Of a DNA stretch of 64,000 nt, positions 33,604-42,098 are shown piece after piece. A program made the position numbers and the translations under genes. The stretch covers positions 51,187 to 115,186 of the forward strand of contig JABJOE010000003.1 of the NCBI GenBank assembly GCA_018664485.1, written 5' to 3'. Below the pieces are notes generated by a model. The model worked only from the letters and a program-made list of their open reading frames with translations. It had not been told where the DNA came from and made no database searches. Positions within the stretch are counted from its first letter, which is position 1, and each line of letters starts with the position of its first letter. The DNA is from Candidatus Uhrbacteria bacterium. Its GTDB lineage: Bacteria; Patescibacteria; ABY1; SG8-24; UBA9934.

Positions 33604-34182
33604 TTATTTCTGACTCTCCAAATACCTTAATAAGACTGCGACCGTGCGCTCTTCGCCAATAGAACCATCCAAGCACATCGCACGGACTTCATCGTGAGTT
33701 CTCCATTCAGGCTCAATAACCTCACCCTCTTCTTCCAAAGACTGGCCATTTGGATGATTTTCGAACTCTGAGACAACAAAGTAATACAAATCCCATAACA
33801 TTGTCGAGCCCGGAGAGGTTGTATGGATGTGATTCATGACTATTGGAACAAGCCCAACTTCTTCTTGAGCTTCACGTTTTACAGTATCGACTGCGTTTGC
33901 CAGGACATAATCATCGGATACACGATATTTTCTGTAGTCAGACAAAGTGTCAAAAACCTTCCCGCCAGGCAGACGATAGTCGAATCCATTGAGCTCAGTA
34001 CGATACTCATGAGTGATTAGCATCTTACCGTCTTTCACAAAGATGATTCGTACGCCTGGTGATCGTCTAGCTGTTTCAAACTTAATTGTTTTATCACCGA
34101 TCTTCATTGGCTGCTGTACAACCTCAATAATACGACCTTCGTACATCACTTCTTCGTCACCAGCTATTTCAGGCTTTAACAT
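33604..34182 (-). CDS. Nudix hydrolase, ADP-ribose pyrophosphatase-like
   Basis: 192 residues. The catalytic Nudix helix is present as DTVKREAQEEVGLVP, preceded by YRLPGGKVFD. About 20 residues (TLSDYRKYRVSDDYVLANAV) lie between the Gly-Gly loop and the helix, so the usual G-x5-E-x7-REUxEExGU spacing is stretched. Relatives cleave ADP-ribose or other nucleoside diphosphate derivatives. It lies in a tight operon, one base from each neighbour. Confidence 0.85.
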   Translation of the reverse strand: MLKPEIAGDEEVMYEGRIIEVVQQPMKIGDKTIKFETARRSPGVRIIFVKDGKMLITHEYRTELNGFDYRLPGGKVFDTLSDYRKYRVSDDYVLANAVDTVKREAQEEVGLVPIVMNHIHTTSPGSTMLWDLYYFVVSEFENHPNGQSLEEEGEVIEPEWRTHDEVRAMCLDGSIGEERTVAVLLRYLESQK

Positions 34183-34183
34183 A

Positions 34184-34471
34184 CTATTTCTGATTCGCCT
34201 TTATACGATCTACGATGTCAAAAATACCAACGACAGCTAACGTATACAAAAGAGTTGGAAATGCGATCACTATCACGCTTAACGCCTCTATAAAATCAGG
34301 AGATGCAAGATCTCCACTCAGCTGAGCCGATATCATAGAAAATCCAACCGTTGCCGGGGTGAGATACAGAACATGGAACCAATGTTCTGAGGGAAGAATA
34401 ACCGCAACAACTGTCAGTAAAGCAAAAAATAGACTAAAAGCTATCATGCGCTTATTTTGATTCGTTATCAT
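34184..34471 (-). CDS. Small three-span membrane protein, paralogue 1
   Basis: 95 residues with three hydrophobic segments (about 10-27, 33-50, 62-84) and a basic end. It shares with the adjacent gene the motif LPxEHWFxVxYLxP, a similar length and the ending IxDRxKAxxK, so the two are tandem paralogues. No known family. One-base junctions on both sides. Confidence 0.75.
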   Translation of the reverse strand: MITNQNKRMIAFSLFFALLTVVAVILPSEHWFHVLYLTPATVGFSMISAQLSGDLASPDFIEALSVIVIAFPTLLYTLAVVGIFDIVDRIKANQK

Positions 34472-34472
34472 A

Positions 34473-34760
34473 CTATTTCAGTTTCGCTTTTACACGGTCT
34501 ACAATTTCGAGCCCTGCTACGACAACAAACGTATATAAAACCGCCGGTAGCACCATCAAAATTATAGACAACACTGCACCAAATGCGTTAGACGTAAAAA
34601 CTGCGCTCAACGGAACGTACAACATAAAGAACGCTACTATTGATGGAAATAGGTAAGCCACCTGAAACCAATGTTCTGGAGGTAACAACATTGAGAAAAT
34701 AGTAAGAACAACAAAAAGAAGCCCAAATGTGAATACGCGTTGTTTCCGAGTCATCTTCAT
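34473..34760 (-). CDS. Small three-span membrane protein, paralogue 2
   Basis: 95 residues, same layout as its neighbour, with LPPEHWFQVAYLFPS and the ending VDRVKAKLK. Tandem paralogues of equal length in one operon could form a heterodimer, as in small multidrug transporters, though no sequence similarity to that family is evident. Confidence 0.75.
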   Translation of the reverse strand: MKMTRKQRVFTFGLLFVVLTIFSMLLPPEHWFQVAYLFPSIVAFFMLYVPLSAVFTSNAFGAVLSIILMVLPAVLYTFVVVAGLEIVDRVKAKLK

Positions 34761-34761
34761 A

Positions 34762-35238
34762 CTATTCCGTTACATCTACTTCAATCGGCTTCTCGACCAC
34801 TACAAAATCCTCCAGACGCATCTCAATTGAATTCGTTAAAGATCCGGCATTAAAGAAAATCTTCTCGTTATCAGTAAGAGCTTTTGCAATGTGAGTCTGA
34901 AGTCCAATACACGATCCAAATGGAGGAACAGATCCAGGTATGCAGTGAGTAACCTCTTTTACCTCCTCACCGGGAGCAAAACTCCAACGCTCTCCAATAA
35001 CCGCTTTAACCTTTTTCTGATCCAACCTGCAATCATCAGGCAAAGTAAAGTGATAATAGTTTTTAGACTTCCTCCCTTTAATCACAATCGCCTTTGCACC
35101 AGCATGATGTGGTCTGTCGTCAGGATCATATCCCAAAGCACGATCAGAGTCCTCAGGCTTATCACCATGTTCAATGGTTCTATATTCAATCCCCGCGCCG
35201 TCGAGCTTTTGTTTGATTTTATTGAATTCTTCTATCAT
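34762..35238 (-). CDS. YbaK/EbsC-type aminoacyl-tRNA deacylase
   Basis: 158 residues. Motifs of the family are visible: HHAGAKAIVIKG with the catalytic-region Lys, GSVPPFG, and FNAGSLTNSIEMR. It would remove wrongly attached amino acids from tRNA (Cys-tRNA-Pro, Ala-tRNA-Pro or similar). First gene of the operon that ends in dnaJ; a 13-base inverted repeat lies 21 bp before the start. Confidence 0.88.
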   Translation of the reverse strand: MIEEFNKIKQKLDGAGIEYRTIEHGDKPEDSDRALGYDPDDRPHHAGAKAIVIKGRKSKNYYHFTLPDDCRLDQKKVKAVIGERWSFAPGEEVKEVTHCIPGSVPPFGSCIGLQTHIAKALTDNEKIFFNAGSLTNSIEMRLEDFVVVEKPIEVDVTE

Positions 35239-35258
35239 ATTATTCTTCGCATTAACCT

Positions 35259-35288
35259 ATTAAAGTTGCTCAATAGAGCAACTTTAAT
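35259..35288. promoter_or_regulatory. Perfect 13-base inverted repeat before the YbaK-dnaJ operon
   Basis: ATTAAAGTTGCTC (35259-35271) pairs with its exact complement (35276-35288) around AATA. It lies in the 5' region of the operon and could be an operator or an mRNA hairpin. Confidence 0.55.
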
Positions 35289-35321
35289 CTCCTCCCTATC
35301 TCCCATCCTCTTGCTTCGATG

Positions 35322-35375
35322 CCATTGCTTAGCCCCCTAGCACAATAATCAGTTGACCAAATGTTCCGTTCCCAC
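35322..35375. repeat. Intergenic direct repeat, copy 3 (diverged)
   Basis: CATTGCTTAGCCCC and GACCAAATGTTCCG blocks in the same order as the copies at 426 and 655. The region 35290-35520 otherwise holds nothing I can name. Confidence 0.5.
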
Positions 35376-35525
35376 CTCTCTACCTCCAAATAGTGGCGCG
35401 GCAGATAGGGATGTTAAAAGTTATAACTAGGCTATTAGCGGGAAGTTTAGGTTATCAGACCGCCGGCTGGTACGCCGAAGGCTACCAACGGAAGCTGATG
35501 ATCTGAACTCACCCGCCCACCATCG

Positions 35526-35693
35526 TTATTTATTTTTTACGACCTTAGCTTTGGCGTCGACTATTTTCTCCTTACCCTTTGTCTCAGCTTTATTCCAAAG
35601 CCAACTCCGAACTGCTTGAAAAGATAGGATCCACATAATAAATGACCCTGCCGCTAGAACAATTCGTAAAAGCCCCCTAGATAATTTTTTCAT
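35526..35693 (-). CDS. Tiny single-span membrane protein
   Basis: 55 residues: MKKLSRGLLRIVLAAG, a hydrophobic segment to about residue 30 (SFIMWILSFQAV), then a Trp and a Lys-rich tail ending VVKNK. It starts six bases after the preceding gene's stop and shares its AT-rich codon use. Too small to assign. Confidence 0.6.
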   Translation of the reverse strand: MKKLSRGLLRIVLAAGSFIMWILSFQAVRSWLWNKAETKGKEKIVDAKAKVVKNK

Positions 35694-35699
35694 AACTCA

Positions 35700-35948
35700 T
35701 TACTTCTTCACCGGAGTGAAACCTTTTTCTTTTCCTCCCCACAAGTAAGCTTTCGCAAACTTTGCCTCTCCGCTTTCAACAGCTGTAACTTTTTCATTGA
35801 TAGTTGCCAATGCATCACGCAAAGAAACACGGCTCTCTCGCAATTCATCCTGCCGAATTCGGAAAGTAACCTTCTTTGAGTCCATCTGAACTGGAACCAT
35901 AACAGCCATTCGCAAACGCATCTGGCGCATGATTTCTGTATTTGTCAT
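35700..35948 (-). CDS. Small basic protein of unknown function
   Basis: 82 residues, mostly strands and helices: MAVMVPVQMDSKKVTFRIRQ, then ESRVSLRDALATINEKV and YLWGGKEKGFTPVKK. No membrane segment. I use the ATG at 35948 (MTNTEIMRQ); one at 35957 adds three residues. It lies 55 bp after dnaK's stop and may be transcribed with it. Confidence 0.65.
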   Translation of the reverse strand: MTNTEIMRQMRLRMAVMVPVQMDSKKVTFRIRQDELRESRVSLRDALATINEKVTAVESGEAKFAKAYLWGGKEKGFTPVKK

Positions 35949-36003
35949 CTCAATCATAGGGGAAAATTTACTACGTTAGTTATCTCTCCTCGTCTATTTT
36001 GTT

Positions 36004-37941
36004 TTACTCCTTGTCTGCTGAGCCCTCTTCTGGCTTTTCGCCTTCTGTTTTTGTGTCCTCCTTTACCTCTTCAAACTCTGCGTCTTTTGCTTCATCTTTT
36101 TTCTCAGCTCCACCCTCGGCGGCACCTTCCGTTGCGGAAGCATCTTCCTGATACATCTTCGCACCAAGTTCCTGCGCTTTCTTTGAAAGGTCTTCAGATG
36201 CAGTCTTGATCGCCTCAATGTCATCTCCATCCTTTACAGCTTTGAGAGCATCAATCTTTTCTTGCAACGTCTTCTGCTCATCCTCGGAAACTTTATCTTT
36301 GTGTTCGGACAACATCTTCTCGGTTGTGTACACCATTGTATCAGCTACGTTGCGAACTTCCACTTCTTCTTTTTTCTTTTTGTCATCTTCGGCATGCGTT
36401 TCAGCATCAGCTTTCATCTTTTCAATCTCTTCGTCGGAAAGTCCTGACGAAGCTTGGATTGTAATCTTCTGTTCTTTTCCAGTTCCCTTATCCTTTGCAG
36501 ATACGTTTAGAATTCCATTGGCATCGATGTCGAATGAAACTTCGATCTGTGGAACTCCACGTGGTGCCGGTGGGATACCGTCAAGCATGAAACGTCCTAG
36601 CATCTTGTTATCAGCAGCCATCTCACGCTCACCCTGCAGTACTTTGATTTCAACTGATGGTTGGTTGTCAGCAGCTGTTGAAAATACCTGTGACTTTGAT
36701 GTTGGAATAGTTGTGTTTCGTTCGATCAACTTTGTAGAAATTCCACCCATTGTTTCCAATCCGACAGAAAGTGGTGTTACATCAAGCAGTAGAACATCCT
36801 TCACGTCACCTTGCAGAACACCGGCCTGGATCGCAGCACCCATTGCTACAACCTCATCAGGATTCACTGTTACGTTTGGCTTTTTACCGAAAAATTCTTC
36901 TACCTTCTTTTGGATAAGGGGCATTCGTGTCATTCCACCAACGAGAACAATTTCTTCAATTTCTTTTGTTTCAAGCTTCGCGTCTTTAAGAGCTTTCTTT
37001 ACCGGTTCAAAAGTTTTTTCAACTAGTTCCATTACTAACTCCTCGAGCTTTGCACGTGTCATTGTCATTACCAAATGCTTCGGTCCTTCAGCGCCAGAGG
37101 TAATAAATGGTTGGTTGATTTCAGTTTGCTGTGCTGTGGATAACTCGATCTTTGCGCGCTCTGCTGCATCTTTAATACGTTGCATCGCAAGTGGGTCTCC
37201 AGCCAAGTTCACACCTTCCTGTTTATTGAACTCTGAAATGATCCAGTCGATAATCACTTTGTCGAAGTCGTCTCCACCAAGGTGAGTATCACCGTGGGTA
37301 GACATAACCTCAACTGTACCGTCAGACACATCAAGCACTGAAACATCGAAAGTTCCTCCACCCAAATCGAATACGAGAATCTGCTGACCGACGTTCTTAT
37401 CAAATCCGTATGCAAGTGCCGCTGCAGTTGGCTCGTTGATAATTCGTGCAATCTTCAAACCTGCGATCTCTCCTGCATCTTTCGTAGCCTGTCGCTGTGC
37501 GTCATCAAAATACGCAGGAACAGTCACAACCGCTTCTGTAATTGTTTCACCAGTTCGTTCTTCGGCATCAGCCTTCAACTTTCCAAGTACCATCGCTGCA
37601 ATTTCCTGCGGCGTGTGGTCCTTGTCACCCATCGTAACTGCAACTCCCTCGCCCTTCTTTACAATCTTGTAAGGCATAAGGTCGAGATCTTCCTGAACTT
37701 CTTTGTCAGAAAAACGTCGTCCGATCAATCGCTTGATTGAGTAGAGAGTGTTTTCAGGGTTTGTTACAGCCTGTCGCTTTGCTGGCATTCCAACAAATCG
37801 CTCACCATTCTTTGAAACGGCAATAATAGATGGCGTTGTTCGCGCACCTTCTTTGTTTTCTAAAATCTTCGGCTGCCCACCCTCAATGATGGCCATGGCC
37901 GAGTTAGTAGTTCCAAGATCAATTCCTAAAATTTTTGACAT
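36004..37941 (-). CDS. dnaK: Chaperone DnaK (Hsp70)
   Basis: 645 residues. The ATPase domain begins GIDLGTTNSAMAI and contains DLGGGTFDVSVLD and a GGMTRMP block; the linker DVLLLDVTPLSVG leads to the substrate-binding domain and a disordered acidic, Glu/Lys-rich C-terminus. It folds proteins with DnaJ and GrpE. Third gene of hrcA-grpE-dnaK; an 160-bp gap before it could hold an additional promoter, but I see no consensus there. Confidence 0.98.
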   Translation of the reverse strand: MSKILGIDLGTTNSAMAIIEGGQPKILENKEGARTTPSIIAVSKNGERFVGMPAKRQAVTNPENTLYSIKRLIGRRFSDKEVQEDLDLMPYKIVKKGEGVAVTMGDKDHTPQEIAAMVLGKLKADAEERTGETITEAVVTVPAYFDDAQRQATKDAGEIAGLKIARIINEPTAAALAYGFDKNVGQQILVFDLGGGTFDVSVLDVSDGTVEVMSTHGDTHLGGDDFDKVIIDWIISEFNKQEGVNLAGDPLAMQRIKDAAERAKIELSTAQQTEINQPFITSGAEGPKHLVMTMTRAKLEELVMELVEKTFEPVKKALKDAKLETKEIEEIVLVGGMTRMPLIQKKVEEFFGKKPNVTVNPDEVVAMGAAIQAGVLQGDVKDVLLLDVTPLSVGLETMGGISTKLIERNTTIPTSKSQVFSTAADNQPSVEIKVLQGEREMAADNKMLGRFMLDGIPPAPRGVPQIEVSFDIDANGILNVSAKDKGTGKEQKITIQASSGLSDEEIEKMKADAETHAEDDKKKKEEVEVRNVADTMVYTTEKMLSEHKDKVSEDEQKTLQEKIDALKAVKDGDDIEAIKTASEDLSKKAQELGAKMYQEDASATEGAAEGGAEKKDEAKDAEFEEVKEDTKTEGEKPEEGSADKE

Positions 37942-38099
37942 AAGCTCTTTATCTATTTAACGATCTGCGTTGTCAGTTGATTCCGTCGGCTTCCCCGTAC
38001 AAGTCAGTACGACTCAGCCTTACTCACCAAACTTCCTAGCATCTCATCTAAATATATACATTCGTTACTAAATTTTCTTAACAAACCCCCTACTCACTA

Positions 38100-38591
38100 T
38101 TATTTTTTTACAATTACCTGTGCTGGGCGGATAACATGATCACCGATTTTCCAGCCCGCTCTCACTTCTTTCATTTCGTCTCCTTCGCCGACAGACTCAT
38201 GCAGGTTTGGATCGAACTCATCACCAATTTCGATCAGTTCAACTCCGAGGCCTGCGAGCACATCTGCGAACTGTTTTTGGATGAAAGTCACACCCTGCAT
38301 CCAAGTGTCATACTCTTTTGGCAAATCTTTCGGCGCATGGGCTATCGCTTGTGCGTAGTTATCCATAACCGGTAGAAGATCCTGTACAAAACTTACTTTG
38401 ATCTGCCTACGAGCCCCTTCTTTTTGTGTGAAGAGATCGCGCTTGAGGTTTTCGTAATCTGCCAATGCACGCTTCCAGCCGTTCTTGTACTCATCGCACG
38501 ATTCACAGCCTTCCGCAGCCTCAGGAGACTCCTTAACTTCGTCCTTCTCTGCATCCTCTATGGGATCCTTGGTTGTTTCTTCTTTTGCCAT
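38100..38591 (-). CDS. grpE: Nucleotide exchange factor GrpE
   Basis: 163 residues. Acidic N-terminus, a long coiled coil with DYENLKRDLFTQKEGARRQI, and the C-terminal beta domain ending RPAQVIVKK. It resets DnaK by ADP release. A modest AAGGAT ribosome binding site lies before the ATG; it starts two bases after hrcA. Confidence 0.95.
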   Translation of the reverse strand: MAKEETTKDPIEDAEKDEVKESPEAAEGCESCDEYKNGWKRALADYENLKRDLFTQKEGARRQIKVSFVQDLLPVMDNYAQAIAHAPKDLPKEYDTWMQGVTFIQKQFADVLAGLGVELIEIGDEFDPNLHESVGEGDEMKEVRAGWKIGDHVIRPAQVIVKK

Positions 38592-38593
38592 AT

Positions 38594-39307
38594 TTATCCT
38601 TTTGTAAGTACTTTTTTCGCCTGCTCAAGCAGATGAATGTTTTTTTCATATTGCATACGCAATGGACCTACGAGCCCGAGTACGCCCGTCATACCGTTTG
38701 GTAACTCATATTTGACCATAACGGTTGCCATCTGTTTACCAAATGGATTCTCGCCTCCAATCCATACATTAGTTTCGTCACGCACATCCGGGAAAAGATC
38801 ACGGAGCACATCATCAAAACGATCCACAGCCTGCGAGAGACTGTGGAGCATGTCGATATTACGAAATTCTGGTTTATGGAAAAGGTGAGAAATACCTGTG
38901 TAGTGAGACCACCCAGTATCCAAAGAAGCAACAGCCGTTTCACCTGAAAGCTTCATTAGGTGTTTCGCCATCTCGCGCACGAGTTCTCGTGGAGACTCTG
39001 CAGCACGAACAACCTCTTGCATCACTTGAGTCGGCTTACAAATCGCTTGTTGTTTTTTTACGAACTGTTCGAGGTATAGTCGGTATCCGTTTTCTGTTGG
39101 AACACGGCCGGCTGATGTGTGAGGCTGACGTAGTAGATCAAACTCCTCTAATGTAGCCATGTCATTTCGAAGCGTAGCTGGAGACACTCCAAATTCAAAC
39201 TTCTCCGCCAATACCTTGGACGCAACCGGCTGAGCCGTCGCAACATATTCCTGCACAATAGCTGCAAGAACATTTACCTGACGTTGATTGAAGGTTGGGA
39301 GACTCAT
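38594..39307 (-). CDS. hrcA: Heat-shock repressor HrcA
   Basis: 237 residues from MSLPTFNQRQVNVLAAIVQE. An N-terminal winged helix contains VASKVLAEKF and SPATLRNDMATLEE, followed by the family's GAF-like domain. It normally binds CIRCE operators in front of heat-shock genes. Here a CIRCE-like site overlaps the operon's own promoter at 39554. About 25% shorter than the typical 340 residues, mostly in the dimerisation insert. Confidence 0.92.
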   Translation of the reverse strand: MSLPTFNQRQVNVLAAIVQEYVATAQPVASKVLAEKFEFGVSPATLRNDMATLEEFDLLRQPHTSAGRVPTENGYRLYLEQFVKKQQAICKPTQVMQEVVRAAESPRELVREMAKHLMKLSGETAVASLDTGWSHYTGISHLFHKPEFRNIDMLHSLSQAVDRFDDVLRDLFPDVRDETNVWIGGENPFGKQMATVMVKYELPNGMTGVLGLVGPLRMQYEKNIHLLEQAKKVLTKG

Positions 39308-39439
39308 GAAGGAAATAATCACTTAATGACAAGCCAACGATGAATGAACTCTTACAAAGGGTGTTCTTTATCGATAAAATTATATATCTGAGGCCTATGA
39401 CCACGAAGCGCCAAACGCTCATAGAAATCATTTATTTTA

Positions 39440-39535
39440 GGACAGTTCTAGGCGCAGGGATACCGTGAGGAAACGTACTTACAGTACGTAGACGAAACGG
39501 AGGATCACTGTAACAACGAAATGTTCAAAATAGAA
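39440..39535 (+). ncRNA. Candidate structured element 1 (in hrcA leader, other strand possible)
   Basis: CCGT[GAGGAA]ACGTAC-TTACA-GTACGT[AGACGAA]ACGG: an outer 4-bp stem, an asymmetric internal loop with GAGGA on one side and AGACGAA on the other, and an inner perfect hairpin. A second instance with the same loops but different stems lies at 62850-62940. Strand uncertain. Confidence 0.35.
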
Positions 39536-39553
39536 GATTTCTATGAAAAGAAA

Positions 39554-39580
39554 TTAGCAGTCCATAGTATAGACTGCTAA
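39554..39580 (-). promoter_or_regulatory. CIRCE-like operator (HrcA binding site)
   Basis: TTAGCAGTC, nine bases, GACTGCTAA: the 9-9-9 layout of CIRCE (TTAGCACTC-N9-GAGTGCTAA) with one base changed in each arm in a compensated way. It overlaps the -10 of the hrcA promoter. Confidence 0.85.
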
Positions 39581-39595
39581 CCCCTTTTTTGTCAA
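39566..39595 (-). promoter_or_regulatory. Promoter of hrcA-grpE-dnaK
   Basis: Minus strand TTGACA (39595-39590), 18-bp spacer, TATACT (39571-39566). The leader is about 250 bases long. Confidence 0.8.
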
Positions 39596-39604
39596 TAATT
39601 CACC

Positions 39605-40375
39605 TTAAGCTGAGCGTCTTTGCCCATACCTATCAACTTCACTCTTTAGGTGTGCAATATCACTCTGTTTCATGCCTTGGCGGCGTGCTGTCTCTAGTGC
39701 CTGCTGTGCAAGAGCAAGCCGACGAGCATCATAACCTTCTAAGGATTCTTGAGTTGCTGGACCTTCATCAGATACCGGTGGCACAGGGATACCGGACATG
39801 TCAACAACATTTAGTCCATTTTTTCGCGCAGTAGGTGTAGGCGAAAATTGAGCTTCATAACGTGCATCTTCCGCCGCTTTCTCAGCAAGCTCCCGATCCT
39901 CTTGAGATCGTGCACGCGACTCAGCTTGTAATTTCTGTTCTCGAGCAAGATGCTCGCGCTTTGCCTTGTCTGCAGCTTCCATTTTCGCATAAAGTTCACG
40001 CTTTGCTTCTTCCGCTTGTCTAGCTTCGTATTCAGGTGTAAACGTGACATTTTCATTCTCTAGCAATGCATCTTCGTCAGTATCTCTAAGACTATCGAAT
40101 TCAGCTTCTAGTCTTTTAATATCATCCTGAAATCCTGCCATCTCTCCTGGTCTAGCGGTCATAGCCGCTGAACGTGCAGCTTTAAGCTCGGCAGCCACAT
40201 CTTCACGCCTTGAGCCCTGATCCTCCCAACCTTCAACGCGCTGAAGCGGCTCACCCTGACGTCGAGGCTCTGGCACAACAGGAGCTGGAGGAACTTCTTT
40301 TTTACCAAATTCTTTTCCAAGCGGATCCCTAAGGAATCGCTGAGCGTCACGCTTTAATGCATCAAAAAATCCCAT
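39605..40375 (-). CDS. Coiled-coil protein of unknown function
   Basis: 256 residues beginning MGFFDALKRDAQRFLRDPLG. A Pro-rich stretch (KKEVPPAPVVPEPRR) leads to a long, highly charged helical region (about 90-180) with Glu/Lys/Arg heptads. A second short helical region ends in RYGQRRSA. No membrane segment. It has a consensus promoter and stands alone. Native codon use. Could be structural or an RNA- or membrane-associated scaffold; not assignable. Confidence 0.72.
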   Translation of the reverse strand: MGFFDALKRDAQRFLRDPLGKEFGKKEVPPAPVVPEPRRQGEPLQRVEGWEDQGSRREDVAAELKAARSAAMTARPGEMAGFQDDIKRLEAEFDSLRDTDEDALLENENVTFTPEYEARQAEEAKRELYAKMEAADKAKREHLAREQKLQAESRARSQEDRELAEKAAEDARYEAQFSPTPTARKNGLNVVDMSGIPVPPVSDEGPATQESLEGYDARRLALAQQALETARRQGMKQSDIAHLKSEVDRYGQRRSA

Positions 40376-40401
40376 ACGTTATTTGATCAATTTATGGTTC
40401 T

Positions 40402-40430
40402 AAAATAGCACAAAAACACCTATTTGTCAA
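40402..40430 (-). promoter_or_regulatory. Promoter of the 39605-40375 gene
   Basis: Minus strand TTGACA (40430-40425), 17 bp ending TTTTTGTGC, TATTTT (40407-40402). Nearly the same spacer end as the promoters at 4983 and 32451. Confidence 0.8.
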
Positions 40431-42096
40431 CGGAAAAGATCTTTTTCTGCTTCTTTACCAACGGCTTCCACGACGCTTTTTTCAGCTTACTTTTGTCCAA
40501 TATCTGTCCGAACAACTCCCCTCCCAAAATAGTTGGCACAATAACGAAAGTTGCGCCTGCAATATATAGCTTTTTAGCATCTACATCAGATTTGGCTGTA
40601 ACCACAATCGCGGCACGAGATCGCTTCATCTTAAGGTACTCAATCATATCTACGTTAGCGCTCACATCCGGGATGGTGGATATAACCAGCTTAGCCTTCG
40701 GAGCGCGAATATACGACAAGAAATCCCGACTCCCCATATCTCCATATATATGAGGCGTTCTGGTACGAGAAAGCTTATCGACAACTGCAGGGTTAAAATC
40801 AACAACGAGGTAATCCTCTTTAAGCTGCTTGATAGCAGGCAAAATCGTCGCTCCTAAGTTGTGATAACCAAACAGAATTACGCCAGGAGGGTCTTCACCT
40901 TTATCATCAATATTCTCAGGCACCGTCTCCATCCACTTAAACATCCACTCAACCTTTTCGTATATCTGTTCGTTGTACTTAATAAGATAAGTAGAAACAC
41001 CGATCGTAATCATCGCAACAATCGTCGCAATCGACATTATCTGCTCACCGATTAGTCCGGCAGCAAAAGCGGTGGCAAGCAGAATAAACGAAAACTCAGA
41101 AACCTGCGCCATCGTCACACCGACAAGGAAACCGGTTCTAGGGTGATATCCAAAGACTCGAAGCGTGATGAGAAGTATCAACGGGTTACCGATCAATATA
41201 AATAAACTAATGATTACACCGATCCAAATCGAATCCGCAAGCGCCACTAAGCTTAGCTGAGTACCAAGAACAATGAAGAAAATAATAACAAAGAAATCTC
41301 GTAGCGGCTTGATCTTGCTATCGATCTCTCGACGGAATTCAGTCCCGGCCAGCGATATACCAGCAAGCAGTGCCCCAGTTTCAATACCGAAGCCGAGAAA
41401 AGTAAGTCCACCGGCAAGTCCGAAACACCATGCAACTGCCGTTAGGAACAAAAGTTCCTGGGAATGTGCGGCAAAGCGCATGACATGCGGCAAGATATGT
41501 CGTGCGACAAAAAACAAAGCAATGATAACTAATGCCAGCTTTAAAATCGATATACCGATCAGCGTAGAGATTGAATCTGTCTGCCCTCCGAACGCTCCAA
41601 CGGCAAGCAACGCTAACATGGCGATCAAATCCTGCACGATCAACACACCGATACTAATACGTCCGTAAAATCGCTCCAGATCTTCTTTATCAGTCAAAAG
41701 TTTAACGATGATGATAGTACTTGAGAATGCAAAAGCGATTGACGCGATGATACTTGTAACCGGATCAAACCCAAGCATACTTATCAGAACGTAACCTATC
41801 CCCGTCGTAAATATCACCTGTATAAGCCCGGCAAGCACCGCAATACGCCCGACATCCTTTACATTACGCCAATTCAAATGCAAACCAACCAGGAACAACA
41901 AAAACGCTATACCAATGCTTGATAGCGTTCCAAATACCTCAGAAGAAGTAGCGATGTTAAGCAAACTCGGTCCCACTAATAATCCGGTAACCAAGTATGC
42001 AATCATCATCGGTTGTCGCAAGAAACGAAACAGCAGAGCCACGAGCCCTGCAAAAACAATGACCAAAGCTATCTCGAAAAACAAAACTTCATGCAT
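40420..42096 (-). CDS. CPA2-type cation:proton antiporter with TrkA-N domain (Kef-like)
   Basis: 558 residues. About 12 membrane helices (1-385) of the Na+/K+:H+ antiporter family, followed by a cytosolic Rossmann domain (from VILFGYHNLGATILP) with the nucleotide-binding pattern and DFNPAVVDKL. It probably exports K+ or Na+ in exchange for H+, controlled by a nucleotide. The K+ channel gene lies two bases upstream, so the operon is dedicated to cation balance. This fits a cell that may use Na+ at its ATP synthase. Confidence 0.92.
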   Translation of the reverse strand: MHEVLFFEIALVIVFAGLVALLFRFLRQPMMIAYLVTGLLVGPSLLNIATSSEVFGTLSSIGIAFLLFLVGLHLNWRNVKDVGRIAVLAGLIQVIFTTGIGYVLISMLGFDPVTSIIASIAFAFSSTIIIVKLLTDKEDLERFYGRISIGVLIVQDLIAMLALLAVGAFGGQTDSISTLIGISILKLALVIIALFFVARHILPHVMRFAAHSQELLFLTAVAWCFGLAGGLTFLGFGIETGALLAGISLAGTEFRREIDSKIKPLRDFFVIIFFIVLGTQLSLVALADSIWIGVIISLFILIGNPLILLITLRVFGYHPRTGFLVGVTMAQVSEFSFILLATAFAAGLIGEQIMSIATIVAMITIGVSTYLIKYNEQIYEKVEWMFKWMETVPENIDDKGEDPPGVILFGYHNLGATILPAIKQLKEDYLVVDFNPAVVDKLSRTRTPHIYGDMGSRDFLSYIRAPKAKLVISTIPDVSANVDMIEYLKMKRSRAAIVVTAKSDVDAKKLYIAGATFVIVPTILGGELFGQILDKSKLKKASWKPLVKKQKKIFSVDK

Positions 42097-42098
42097 AC

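Noticed and set aside
426..35375. CRISPR array from repeated sequences
   Set aside because: The repeats are too few, irregularly spaced and variable in length; no cas genes are present.
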